NCBI RefSeq assembly: GCF_910591885.1
Contig: NC_063274.1
Span: 20,916,164 to 20,980,163, forward strand
Length of the DNA: 64,000 nucleotides
Source of the DNA: Bombus terrestris
Lineage: Eukaryota; Arthropoda; Insecta; Hymenoptera; Apidae
Reading direction: 5' to 3'
The notes under the pieces are model-generated. The model searched no databases. It was not told where the DNA came from and saw nothing but the letters and a program-made list of their open reading frames with translations. Each line of letters begins with the position of its first letter. The first letter of the stretch is position 1. Shown piece after piece: positions 1-11,700 of the stretch. The position numbers and the translations under genes are program-made.

Positions 1-543
1 ACGTATAACGTTATAAACTATATCGTTATAACGTATAACGTTATATACGATAACGATATAACGTATAACGTTATATACGATAGCGATATAACGTATAACG
101 TTATAAGCTATATCGTTATAACGTATAACGTGATATGCTATATCGATATAACGTATAACGTTATATACTATAACGATATAACGTAAAACGTTATATACGA
201 TAACGATATAACGTATAACGTTATAAACTATATCGTTATAACGTATAACGTTATATACTATAACGATATAACGTATAACGTTATATACGATAACGATATA
301 ACGTATAACGTTATGTAGTATTACGATATAACGTATAACGTTATGTAGTATTACGATATAACGTATAACGTTATGTAGTATTACGATATAACGTATAACG
401 TTATGTAGTATTACGATATAACGTATAACGTTATGTAGTATTACGATATAACGTATAACGTTATATGCTATATCCATATAACGTATAACGTTATATACTA
501 TAACGATATAACGTAAAACGTTATATACTATATCGATATAACG

Positions 544-570
544 TATAACGTTATATACTATATCGATATA
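544..570. other. Example monomer with two 12-bp palindromic cores
   Basis: The monomer at 541-570 shows the internal structure plainly. It consists of ACG, then the palindrome TATAACGTTATA at 544-555, then TAC, then the palindrome TATATCGATATA at 559-570. Both cores fit TATAWCGWTATA. In most monomers the first core is the A..T palindrome. The second core takes the A..A form (TATAACGATATA), its reverse complement T..T (TATATCGTTATA), or the T..A palindrome, often with one further base change. The first core contains AACGTT (an AclI site); the T..A core contains ATCGAT (a ClaI site). Such dyads could extrude hairpins or bind dimeric proteins, but nothing here shows that they do. Confidence 0.9.
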
Positions 571-960
571 ACGTATAACGTTATATACTATAACGATATA
601 ACGTAAAACGTTATATACGATATCGATATAACGTATAACGTTATATACGATAACGATATAACGTATAACGTTATGTACTATAACGATATAACGTAAAACG
701 TTATATACGATAACGATATAACGTATAACGTTATGTACTATAACGATATAACGTATAACGTTATATACGATAACGATATAACGTATAACGTTATATACGA
801 TAACGATATAACGTATAACGTTATAAACTATATCGTTATAACGAATAACGTTATATACGATAACGATATAACGTATAACGTTATAAACTATATCGTTATA
901 ACGTATAACGTTATATACTATAACGATATAACGTATAACGTTATATACGATAACGATATA

Positions 961-2910
961 ACGTATAACGTTATGTAGTATTACGATATAACGTATAACG
1001 TTATGTAGTATTACGATATAACGTATAACGTTATGTAGTATTACGATATAACGTATAACGTTATGTAGTATTACGATATAACGTATAACGTTATGTAGTA
1101 TTACGATATAACGTATAACGTTATATACGATAACGATATAACGTATAACATTATAAGATATATCGTTATAACGTATAACGTGATATGCTATATCGATATA
1201 ACGTATAACGTTATGTACTATAACGATATAACGTACAACGTTATATACGATAACGATATAACGTATAACATTATAAGATATATCGTTATAACGTATAACG
1301 TGATATGCTATATCGATATAACGTATAACGTTATATACTATAACGATATAACGTAAAACGTTATATACGATAACGATATAACGTATAACGTTATAAACTA
1401 TATCGTTATAACGTATAACGTTATATACTATAACGATATAACGTATAACGTTATATACGATAACGATATAACGTATAACGTTATGTAGTATTACGATATA
1501 ACGTATAACGTTATGTAGTATTACGATATAACGTATAACGTTATGTAGTATTACGATATAACGTATAACGTTATGTAGTATTACGATATAACGTATAACG
1601 TTATGTAGTATTACGATATAACGTATAACGTTATATGCTATATCCATATAACGTATAACGTTATATACTATAACGATATAACGTAAAACGTTATATACTA
1701 TATCGATATAACGTATAACGTTATATACTATATCGATATAACGTATAACGTTATATACTATAACGATATAACGGATAACGTTATATACGATAGCGATATA
1801 ACGTATAACGTTATATACGATAACGATATAACGTATAACGTTATGTACTATAACGATATAACGTATAACGTTATGTACTATAACGATATAACGTAAAACG
1901 TTATATACGATATCGATATAACGTATAACGTTATATACGATAACGATATAACGTACAACGTTATGTACTATAACGATATAACGTTAAACGTTATATACGA
2001 TAACGATATAACGTATAACGTTATGTACTATAACGATATAACGTATAACGTTATATACGATAACGATATAACGTATAACGTTATAAGCTATATCGTTATA
2101 ACGTATAACGTTATATACTATAACGATATAACGTATAACGTTATAAACTATATCGTTATAACGTATAACGTTATATACTATAACGATATAACGTATAACG
2201 TTATGTAGTATTACGAGATAACGTATAACGTTATGTAGTATTACGATATAACGTATAACGTTATATACGGTAACGATATAACGCATAACGTAATATGCTA
2301 TAACGATATAACGTAAAACGTTATATACGATAACGATATAACGTATAACGTTATATACGATAACGATATAACGTATAACGTTATAAACTATATCGTTATA
2401 ACGAATAACGTTATATACGATAACGATATAACGTATAACGTTATATACGACAGCGATATAACGTATAACGTTATATACTATAACGATGTAACGTATAACG
2501 TTATATACGATAACGATATAACGTATAACGTTATGTAGTATTACGATATAACGTATAACGTTATGTAGTATTACGATATAACGTATAACGTTATATGCTA
2601 TATCCATATGACGTATAACGTTATATACTATAACGATATAACGTAAAACGTTATATACTATATCGATATAACGTATAACGTTATATACTATAACGATATA
2701 ACGTAAAACGTTATATACGATAACGATATAACGTATAGCGTTATAAACTATATCGTTATAACGTATAACGTTATATACTATAACGATATAACGTAAAACG
2801 TTATATACGATATCGATATAACGTATAACGTTATATACGATAACGATATAACGTATAACGTTATGTACTATAACGATATAACGTAAAACGTTATATACGA
2901 TAACGATATA
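961..2910. repeat. 1.95-kb segmental duplication, copy 1
   Basis: These 65 monomers recur in the same order at 5927-7876 (offset 4966), on the far side of the LTR island. Shared rare markers include ACGTACAACG at 1231 and 1951, ACGGATAACG at 1771, GAGATA near 2217, ATACGGTAAC near 2265, CAGCGATATA near 2451, CATATGACG near 2606 and ACGTATAGCG at 2731. The one difference I noticed is at 1985, where this copy reads ACGTTAAACG against ACGTAAAACG at 6947. That private change also makes an in-frame TAA in the minus-strand open frame. Confidence 0.88.
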
Positions 2911-3660
2911 ACGTATAACGTTATGTACTATAATGATATAACGTAAAACGTTATATACGATAACGATATAACGTATAACGTTATGTAGTATTACGATATA
3001 ACGTATAACGTTATATACTATAACGATATAACGTAAAACGTTATATAATATATCGATATAACGTATAACGTTATATACTATATCGATATAACGTATAACG
3101 TTAAAAACTATATCGTTATAACGTATAACGTTATATACTATATCGATATAACGTATAACGTTATATACGATAGCGATATAACGTATAACTTTATATACGA
3201 TAACGATATAACGTATAACGTTATGTACTATAACGATATAACGTATAACGTTATATACTATAACGATATAACGTAAAACGTTATATACGATATCGATATA
3301 ACGTATAACGTTATATACGATAACGATATAACGTATAACGTTATGTACTATAACGATATAACGTAAAACGTTATATACGATAACGATATAACGTATAACG
3401 TTATGTACTATAACGATATAACGTATAACGTTATATACGATAACGATATAACGTATAACGTTATAAACTATATCGTTATAACGTATAGCGTTATATACTA
3501 TAACGATATAACGTATAACGTTATGTAGTATTACGAGATAATGTATAACGTTATGTAGTATTACGATATAACGTATAACGTTATATACGATAACGATATA
3601 ACGCATAACGTTATATGCTATAACGATATAACGTAAAACGTTATATACGATAACGATATA

Positions 3661-4080
3661 ACGTATAACGTTATATACGATAACGATATAACGTATAACG
3701 TTATAAACTATATCGTTATAACGTATAACGTTATATACGATAACGATATAACGTATAACGTTATATACGATAGCGATATAACGTATAACGTTATAAGCTA
3801 TATCGTTATAACGTATAACGTGATATGCTATATCGATATAACGTATAACGTTATATACGATAACGATATAACGTATAACGTTATATACGATAGCGATATA
3901 ACGTATAACGTTATATACGATAACGATATAACGTATAACGTTATGTACTATAACGATATAACGTATAACGTTATATACTATAACGATATAACGCATAACG
4001 TTATATACGATAACGATATAACGCATAACGTTATATACGATAACGATATAACGCATAACGTTATATACGATAACGATATA
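3661..4080. repeat. 420-bp segmental duplication, copy 1
   Basis: Fourteen monomers are matched at 5447-5866 (offset 1786). The shared order includes a TAGCGATATA monomer, AAGCTATATCGTTATA, a TGATATGCTATATC monomer and three successive ACGCATAACG monomers (3991-4080, matching 5777-5866). The first two monomers differ slightly between the copies. It lies just left of the inserted element; its partner lies just right of it. Confidence 0.8.
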
Positions 4081-4723
4081 ACGTATAACGTTATATACTA
4101 TATCGATATAGCGTAAAACGTTATATACTATATCGATGTAACGTAAAACGTTATATACTATATCGATATAACATATAACGTTATATACGATAACGATATA
4201 ACGTATAACGTTATGTAGTATTACGATATAACGTATAACGTTATGTAGTATTACGATATAACGTATAACGTTATATACGATAACGATATAACGCATAACG
4301 TTATATACGATAACGATATAACGCATAACGTTATATACGATAACGATATAACGTATAACGTTATAAACTATATCGTTATAACGTATAACGTGATATGCTA
4401 TATCGATATAGCGTATAACGTTATGTACTATAACGATATAACGTATAACGTTATATACGATAACGATATAACGTATAACGTTATATACTATATCGATATA
4501 ACGTAAAACGTTAAATACGATAACGATATAACGTTTAACGTTATATACTATATCGTTATAAGGTATACCGTTATATACTATATCGATATAGCGTAAAACG
4601 TTATATACTATATCGATGTAACGTAAAACGTTATATACTATATCGATTTAACGTATAACGTTATATACGATAACGATATAACGTATAACGTTATGTACTA
4701 TAACGATATAACGTAAAACGTTA

Positions 4724-4727
4724 TATA
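4724..4727. repeat. Left target-site duplication (TATA)
   Basis: TATA immediately precedes the TG of the inserted element and is repeated at 5340-5343 after its terminal CA. Removing the element and one TATA copy joins the flanks into an exact 30-bp monomer of a type found elsewhere (for example at 511-540). If the element is taken to end at 5338, the duplication could be read as 5 bp (ATATA), because the host DNA is itself TA-rich. Confidence 0.7.
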
Positions 4728-4877
4728 TGTCGGAGATGCAGAGACATCGAGCCTTTCTTTTGGAAGATTTCTCAATACTTGGGCTCGGGGTGACATAACT
4801 GGTCGCTGATCTTAGCCACGGTCACGGGATGCACGAAATGTTTTACAAAGGAGGTTCCAGTGTTAAGGGATACGCTG

Positions 4878-4883
4878 TATAAA
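4878..4883 (+). promoter_or_regulatory. Candidate LTR TATA box (TATAAA)
   Basis: TATAAA lies about 150 bp into the element on the plus strand, a reasonable place for a U3 core promoter. Transcription would then begin near 4905-4915. No TATAAA occurs on the minus strand of the island, which slightly favours the plus orientation. A six-base match in AT-rich DNA is weak evidence. Confidence 0.35.
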
Positions 4884-5104
4884 CAATCAAGTCTTGATCA
4901 GGTGCAATGCTGGTTTATGTGGAACTGCCTAGTTACGGCGCTTGGGAATTTGTTGATATTCCCGATCGATATGTATTTGATATATGTAACTGTATCAGTC
5001 TTTTATTTTGCAATCTCCTTGGAGAGTTTACTGTCATCGTCTTGGAGTCAGTCTTAGAGAAACCCTGTGCCAGAGTGAACGTGTCAGTGTGCTATCAAAA
5101 ATAT

Positions 5105-5110
5105 ATTAAA
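5105..5110 (+). promoter_or_regulatory. Candidate polyadenylation signal (ATTAAA)
   Basis: ATTAAA, the common variant of AATAAA, is about 225 bp downstream of the candidate TATA box on the same strand, which would suit an R-region poly(A) signal. A canonical AATAAA exists only on the opposite strand, at 5272-5267, about 70 bp from that end. Orientation therefore stays uncertain. Confidence 0.25.
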
Positions 5111-5339
5111 ACGTACAGAATGTTTCCCGTTGACCGCGGATTCGTTACAGAACCCAAGAATATTATTTAAAGCATTTGTTTACTTATTGTTTGTTATCTT
5201 AGTTAACCGATAAACTAATTATTTATCAAACTTTGTAAAGAAATATAATTTTATGTAAATACAACCTTTATTGGACATCATGATGGCAAATGCTAACGAA
5301 GAATCGTCTCGCGCTCGAATTCCAAACGACAATTCGACA

Positions 5340-5343
5340 TATA
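5340..5343. repeat. Right target-site duplication (TATA)
   Basis: This second copy of the TATA found at 4724-4727 follows the element's terminal CA directly. The satellite resumes here in mid-monomer, at monomer position 14, and the next complete monomer starts at 5357. Confidence 0.7.
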
Positions 5344-5446
5344 CTATATCGATATAACGTATAACGTTATAAACTATATCGTTATAACGTATAACGTTAT
5401 ATACTATATCGATATAACGTATAACGTTATATACTATATCGATATA

Positions 5447-5866
5447 ATGTATAACGTTATATACGATAACGATATAACGTATAATGTTATGTACTATATC
5501 GTTATAACGTATAACGTTATATACGATAACGATATAACGTATAACGTTATATACGATAGCGATATAACGTATAACGTTATAAGCTATATCGTTATAACGT
5601 ATAACGTGATATGCTATATCGATATAACGTATAACGTTATATACGATAACGATATAACGTATAACGTTATATACGATAGCGATATAACGTATAACGTTAT
5701 ATACGATAACGATATAACGTATAACGTTATGTACTATAACGATATAACGTATAACGTTATATACTATAACGATATAACGCATAACGTTATATACGATAAC
5801 GATATAACGCATAACGTTATATACGATAACGATATAACGCATAACGTTATATACGATAACGATATA
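5447..5866. repeat. 420-bp segmental duplication, copy 2
   Basis: This is the partner of 3661-4080, with the same order of fourteen monomers including three successive ACGCATAACG units. It is followed after one monomer by a six-copy GTAGTATTAC run and then the copy of 961-2910. The duplicated blocks therefore occur in swapped order on the two sides of the LTR. Confidence 0.8.
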
Positions 5867-5926
5867 ACGTATAACGTTATATACGATAACGATATAACGT
5901 ATAACGTTATGTAGTATTACGATATA

Positions 5927-7876
5927 ACGTATAACGTTATGTAGTATTACGATATAACGTATAACGTTATGTAGTATTACGATATAACGTATAACGTTAT
6001 GTAGTATTACGATATAACGTATAACGTTATGTAGTATTACGATATAACGTATAACGTTATGTAGTATTACGATATAACGTATAACGTTATATACGATAAC
6101 GATATAACGTATAACATTATAAGATATATCGTTATAACGTATAACGTGATATGCTATATCGATATAACGTATAACGTTATGTACTATAACGATATAACGT
6201 ACAACGTTATATACGATAACGATATAACGTATAACATTATAAGATATATCGTTATAACGTATAACGTGATATGCTATATCGATATAACGTATAACGTTAT
6301 ATACTATAACGATATAACGTAAAACGTTATATACGATAACGATATAACGTATAACGTTATAAACTATATCGTTATAACGTATAACGTTATATACTATAAC
6401 GATATAACGTATAACGTTATATACGATAACGATATAACGTATAACGTTATGTAGTATTACGATATAACGTATAACGTTATGTAGTATTACGATATAACGT
6501 ATAACGTTATGTAGTATTACGATATAACGTATAACGTTATGTAGTATTACGATATAACGTATAACGTTATGTAGTATTACGATATAACGTATAACGTTAT
6601 ATGCTATATCCATATAACGTATAACGTTATATACTATAACGATATAACGTAAAACGTTATATACTATATCGATATAACGTATAACGTTATATACTATATC
6701 GATATAACGTATAACGTTATATACTATAACGATATAACGGATAACGTTATATACGATAGCGATATAACGTATAACGTTATATACGATAACGATATAACGT
6801 ATAACGTTATGTACTATAACGATATAACGTATAACGTTATGTACTATAACGATATAACGTAAAACGTTATATACGATATCGATATAACGTATAACGTTAT
6901 ATACGATAACGATATAACGTACAACGTTATGTACTATAACGATATAACGTAAAACGTTATATACGATAACGATATAACGTATAACGTTATGTACTATAAC
7001 GATATAACGTATAACGTTATATACGATAACGATATAACGTATAACGTTATAAGCTATATCGTTATAACGTATAACGTTATATACTATAACGATATAACGT
7101 ATAACGTTATAAACTATATCGTTATAACGTATAACGTTATATACTATAACGATATAACGTATAACGTTATGTAGTATTACGAGATAACGTATAACGTTAT
7201 GTAGTATTACGATATAACGTATAACGTTATATACGGTAACGATATAACGCATAACGTAATATGCTATAACGATATAACGTAAAACGTTATATACGATAAC
7301 GATATAACGTATAACGTTATATACGATAACGATATAACGTATAACGTTATAAACTATATCGTTATAACGAATAACGTTATATACGATAACGATATAACGT
7401 ATAACGTTATATACGACAGCGATATAACGTATAACGTTATATACTATAACGATGTAACGTATAACGTTATATACGATAACGATATAACGTATAACGTTAT
7501 GTAGTATTACGATATAACGTATAACGTTATGTAGTATTACGATATAACGTATAACGTTATATGCTATATCCATATGACGTATAACGTTATATACTATAAC
7601 GATATAACGTAAAACGTTATATACTATATCGATATAACGTATAACGTTATATACTATAACGATATAACGTAAAACGTTATATACGATAACGATATAACGT
7701 ATAGCGTTATAAACTATATCGTTATAACGTATAACGTTATATACTATAACGATATAACGTAAAACGTTATATACGATATCGATATAACGTATAACGTTAT
7801 ATACGATAACGATATAACGTATAACGTTATGTACTATAACGATATAACGTAAAACGTTATATACGATAACGATATA
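5927..7876. repeat. 1.95-kb segmental duplication, copy 2
   Basis: This is the partner of 961-2910 and carries the same rare-variant markers in the same order at offset 4966. The GTAGTATTAC run at its left edge has six monomers here (5897-6076) against five in copy 1 (961-1110). Co-linearity ends at 7877, where this copy has TAGCGATATA and copy 1 has TAATGATATA. Confidence 0.88.
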
Positions 7877-7936
7877 ACGTATAACGTTATATACGATAGC
7901 GATATAACGCATAACGTTATATACCATAACGATATA

Positions 7937-8746
7937 ACGTATAACGTTATATACTATAACGATATAACGTAAAACGTTATATGCTATATCGATATAACAT
8001 ATAACGTTATATACTATAACGATATAACGTATAACGTTATGTAGTATTACGATATAACGTATAACGTTATGTAGTATTACGATATAACGTATAACGTTAT
8101 ATGCTATAACGATATAAAGTATAACGTTATATACTGTAACGATATAACGTATAACGTTATATACTATAACGATATAACGTATAACGTTATATACGATAAC
8201 GATATAACGTATAACGTTATGTAGTATTACGATATAACGTATAACGTTATATACGATAACGATATAACGTTTAACGTTATGTACTATAACGATATAACGT
8301 ATAACGTTATATACGATAACGATATAACGTATAACGTTATATACTATATCGATATAACGTAAAACGTTATATACTATATCGATGTAACGTAAAACGTTAT
8401 ATACTATATCGATATAACGTATAACGTTATAAATTATATCGTTATAACGTATAACGTTATATACTATAACGATATAACGTATAACGTTATGTAGTATTAC
8501 GATATAACGTATAACGTTATGTAGTATTACGATATAACGTATAACGTTATGTATTATTACGATATAACGTATAACGTTATATGCTATATCCATATAACGT
8601 ATAACGTTATATACTATAACGATATAACGTAAAACGTTATATACTATATCGATATAACGTATAACGTTATATACTATAACGATATAACGTATAACGTTAT
8701 GTAGTATTACGATATAACGTATAACGTTATGTAGTATTACGATATA
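7937..8746. repeat. 810-bp block, partial earlier copy of the 6.5-kb unit's right part
   Basis: This block matches 13607-14416 at offset 5670, and therefore also 19907-20716. Shared markers are GATATAACAT near 8001, ATAAAGT near 8115, ATACTGTAAC near 8151, GATGTAACG near 8381 and GTATTATTAC at 8551. It overlaps the start of the 6.5-kb unit at 8657, so a unit of about 5.7-6.5 kb was probably present in at least three copies here, the leftmost now truncated. Confidence 0.75.
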
Positions 8747-11700
8747 ACGTATAACGTTATATACTATAACGATATAACGTATAACGTTATGTAGTATTAC
8801 GATATAACGTATAACGTTATGTATTATTACGATATAACGTATAACGTTATATGCTATATCCATATAACGTAAAACGTTATATACTATATCGATGTAACGT
8901 AAAACGTTATATACTATATCGATATAACGTATAACGTTATAAATTATATCGTTATAACGTATAACGTTATATACTATAACGATATAACGTATAACGTTAT
9001 GTAGTATTACGATATAACGTATAACGTTATGTAGTATTACGATATAACGTATAACGTTATGTATTAATACGATATAACGTATAACGTTATATGCTATATC
9101 CATATAACGTATAACGTTATATACTATATCGATGTAACGTAAAACGTTATATACTATATCGATATAACGTATAACGTTATAAATTATATCGTTATAACGT
9201 ATAACGTTATATACTATAACGATATAACGTATAACGTTATGTAGTATTACGATATAACGTATAACGTTATATACTATAACGATATAACGTATAACGTTAT
9301 GTAGTATTACGATATAACGTATAACGTTATGTATTATTACGACATAACGTATAACGTTATATGCTATATCCATATAACGTATAACGTTATATACTATAAC
9401 GATATAACGTAAAACGTTATATACTATATCGATATAACGTATAACGTTATATACTATAACGATATAACGTATAACGTTATGTAGTATTACGATATAACGT
9501 ATAACGTTATGTAGTATTACGATATAACGTATAACGTTATATACGATAACGATATAACGCATATCGTTATATACTATAACGATATAACGTAAAACGTTAT
9601 ATACTATATCGATATAATGTATAACGTTATATACTATAACGATATAACGTAAAACGTTATATACGATAACGATATAACGTATAACGTTATAAGCTATATC
9701 GTTATAACGTATAACGTGATATGCTATATCGATATAACGTATAACGTTATATACTATAACGATATAACGTAAAACGTTATATACGATAACGTTATAACGT
9801 ATAACGTTATATACTATATCGATATAATGTATAACGTTATATACGATAACGATATAACGTATAACGTTATGTACTATAACGATATAACGTATAACGTTAT
9901 ATACGATAACGATATAACGTATAACGTTAAAAACTATATCGTTATAACGTATAACGTTATATACTATATCGATATAATGTATAACGTTATGTACTATAAC
10001 GATATAACGTACAACGTTATATACGATAACGATATAACGTATAACGTTATGTACTATAACGATATAACGTATAACGTTATATACGATAACGATATAACGT
10101 ATAACGTTATAAGCTATATCGTTATAACGTATAACGTGATATGCTATATCGATATAACGTATAACGTTATATACTATAACGATATAACGTAAAACGTTAT
10201 ATACGATAACGATATAACGTATAACGTTATGTACTATAACGATATAACGTATAACGTTATATACGATAACGATATAACGTATAACGTTAAAAACTATATC
10301 GTTATAACGTATAACGTTATATACTATATCGATATAACGTATAACGTTATATACGATAACGATATAACGTATAACGTTAAAAACTATATCGCTATAACGT
10401 ATAACGTTATATACTATATCGATATAATGTATAACGTTATGTACTATAACGATATAACGTACAACGTTATATACGATAACGATATAACGTATAACGTTAT
10501 GTACTATAACGATATAACGTATAACGTTATATACGATAACGATATAACGTATAACGTTATAAGCTATATCGTTATAACGTATAACGTTATATACGATAAC
10601 GATATAACGTATAACGTTAAAAACTATATCGTTATAACGTATAACGTTATATACTATATCGATATAATGTATAACGTTATGTACTATAACGATATAACGT
10701 ACAACGTTATATACGATAACGATATAACGTATAACGTTATGTACTATAACGATATAACGTATAACGTTATATACGATAACGATATAACGTATAACGTTAT
10801 AAAATATATCGTTATAACGTATAACGTTATATACTATAACGATATAACGTATAACGTTATATACGATAACGATATAACGTATAACGTTATATACCATAAC
10901 GATATAACGTAAAACGTTATATACTATAACGATATAACGTAAAACGTTATATACGATAACGATATAACGTATAACGTTATATACGATAACAATATAACGT
11001 ATAACGTTATAAACTATATCGTTATAACGTATAACGTTATATGCTATATCCATATAACGTATAACGTTATATACTATATCGATATAACGTATAACGTTAT
11101 ATGCTATAACGATATAACGTATAACGTTATATACTGTAACGATATAACGTATAACGTTATATACGATAACGATATAACGTATAACGTTATGTAGTATTAC
11201 GATATAACGTATAACGTTATGTAGTATTACGATATAACGTATAACGTTATGTAGTATTACGATATAACGTATAACGTTATATACTATATCGATATAACGT
11301 ATAACGTTATATACTATATCGATATAACGTATAACGTTATATACGATAACGATATAACGTATAACGTTATATACGATAACGATATAACGTATAACGTTAT
11401 ATACGATAGCGATATAACGCATAACGTTATATACCATAACGATATAACGTAAAACGTTATATACTATAACGATATAACGTATAACGTTATGTAGTATTAC
11501 GATATAACGTATAACGTTATGTAGTATTACGATATAACGTATAACGTTATATACGATAACGATATAACGCATAACATTATATACCATAACGATATAACGT
11601 AAAACGTTATATACTATAACGATATAACGTATAACGTTATATACGATAGCGATATAACGCATAACGTTATATACCATAACGATATAACGTAAAACGTTAT

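Larger units (their letters stand above)
1..4727. repeat. 30-bp satellite array, left segment (register 1)
   Basis: This segment holds 157 complete 30-bp monomers plus the first 17 bases of a split monomer. Monomers start at positions congruent to 1 mod 30 throughout, with no phase slip. The prevailing unit is acgtataacgttata followed by tacgataacgatata. Frequent variants have ACTATAAC, ACTATATCGATA, AAACTATATCGTTATA, GCTATATCCATA or GTAGTATTAC in the second half, and ACGTAAAACG, ACGCATAACG or ACGTTTAACG in the first. The last 230 bases carry several private changes (for example at 4501-4530, 4561-4570 and 4645-4650). No gene or RNA is visible. A 1.95-kb block (961-2910) recurs beyond the inserted element. 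Confidence 0.98.
4728..5339 (+). mobile_element. Probable solo LTR of an LTR retrotransposon inserted in the satellite
   Basis: This 612-bp stretch is the only non-satellite sequence in the window. It starts TGTCG and ends CGACA, so it has the TG...CA ends of a long terminal repeat with a perfect 5-bp terminal inverted repeat, and it is bracketed by TATA on both sides. Excising it restores one intact 30-bp monomer, so it is an insertion and not a junction between two arrays. It explains the register change from 1 to 17 (mod 30): 612 plus 4 equals 616, or 16 modulo 30. No gag, pol or second LTR is present, so a solo LTR left by LTR-LTR recombination is most likely. The ends and a 4-5 bp duplication fit Gypsy or BEL/Pao-like elements. 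A non-autonomous DNA transposon with very short inverted ends is the alternative. Orientation is tentatively plus because of a TATAAA at 4878-4883. The family is not identified. Confidence 0.72.

Noticed and set aside
1..4727. CRISPR array
   Set aside because: Units are contiguous 30-bp repeats with no unique spacers, no leader and no cas genes, in DNA that looks eukaryotic.
4860..5170. Two small plus-strand open frames inside the island (65 and 87 codons, overlapping in different frames)
   Set aside because: They are short, overlap each other, show no recognisable domain and lie within a probable LTR. No more than expected by chance in 612 bp.
4728..5339. Junction between two different satellite arrays, or an assembly join
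   Set aside because: The same satellite lies on both sides in the same orientation, and removing the island plus one TATA restores a perfect monomer, which a random join would not do.
4728..5339. MITE or other short-TIR DNA transposon
   Set aside because: Only five inverted bases are present and the ends are TG...CA, which fits an LTR better. Kept as the alternative because no internal LTR-element sequence is available to prove it.
9827..10192. Many plus-strand open frames of 60-250 codons (MYYNDITYNV-type)
   Set aside because: They start at ATG created by TTATGTACTA or ATGTATAACG variants and often end at the TAG in GTAGTATTAC monomers. Boundaries simply follow monomer variants and recur with each segmental duplication.
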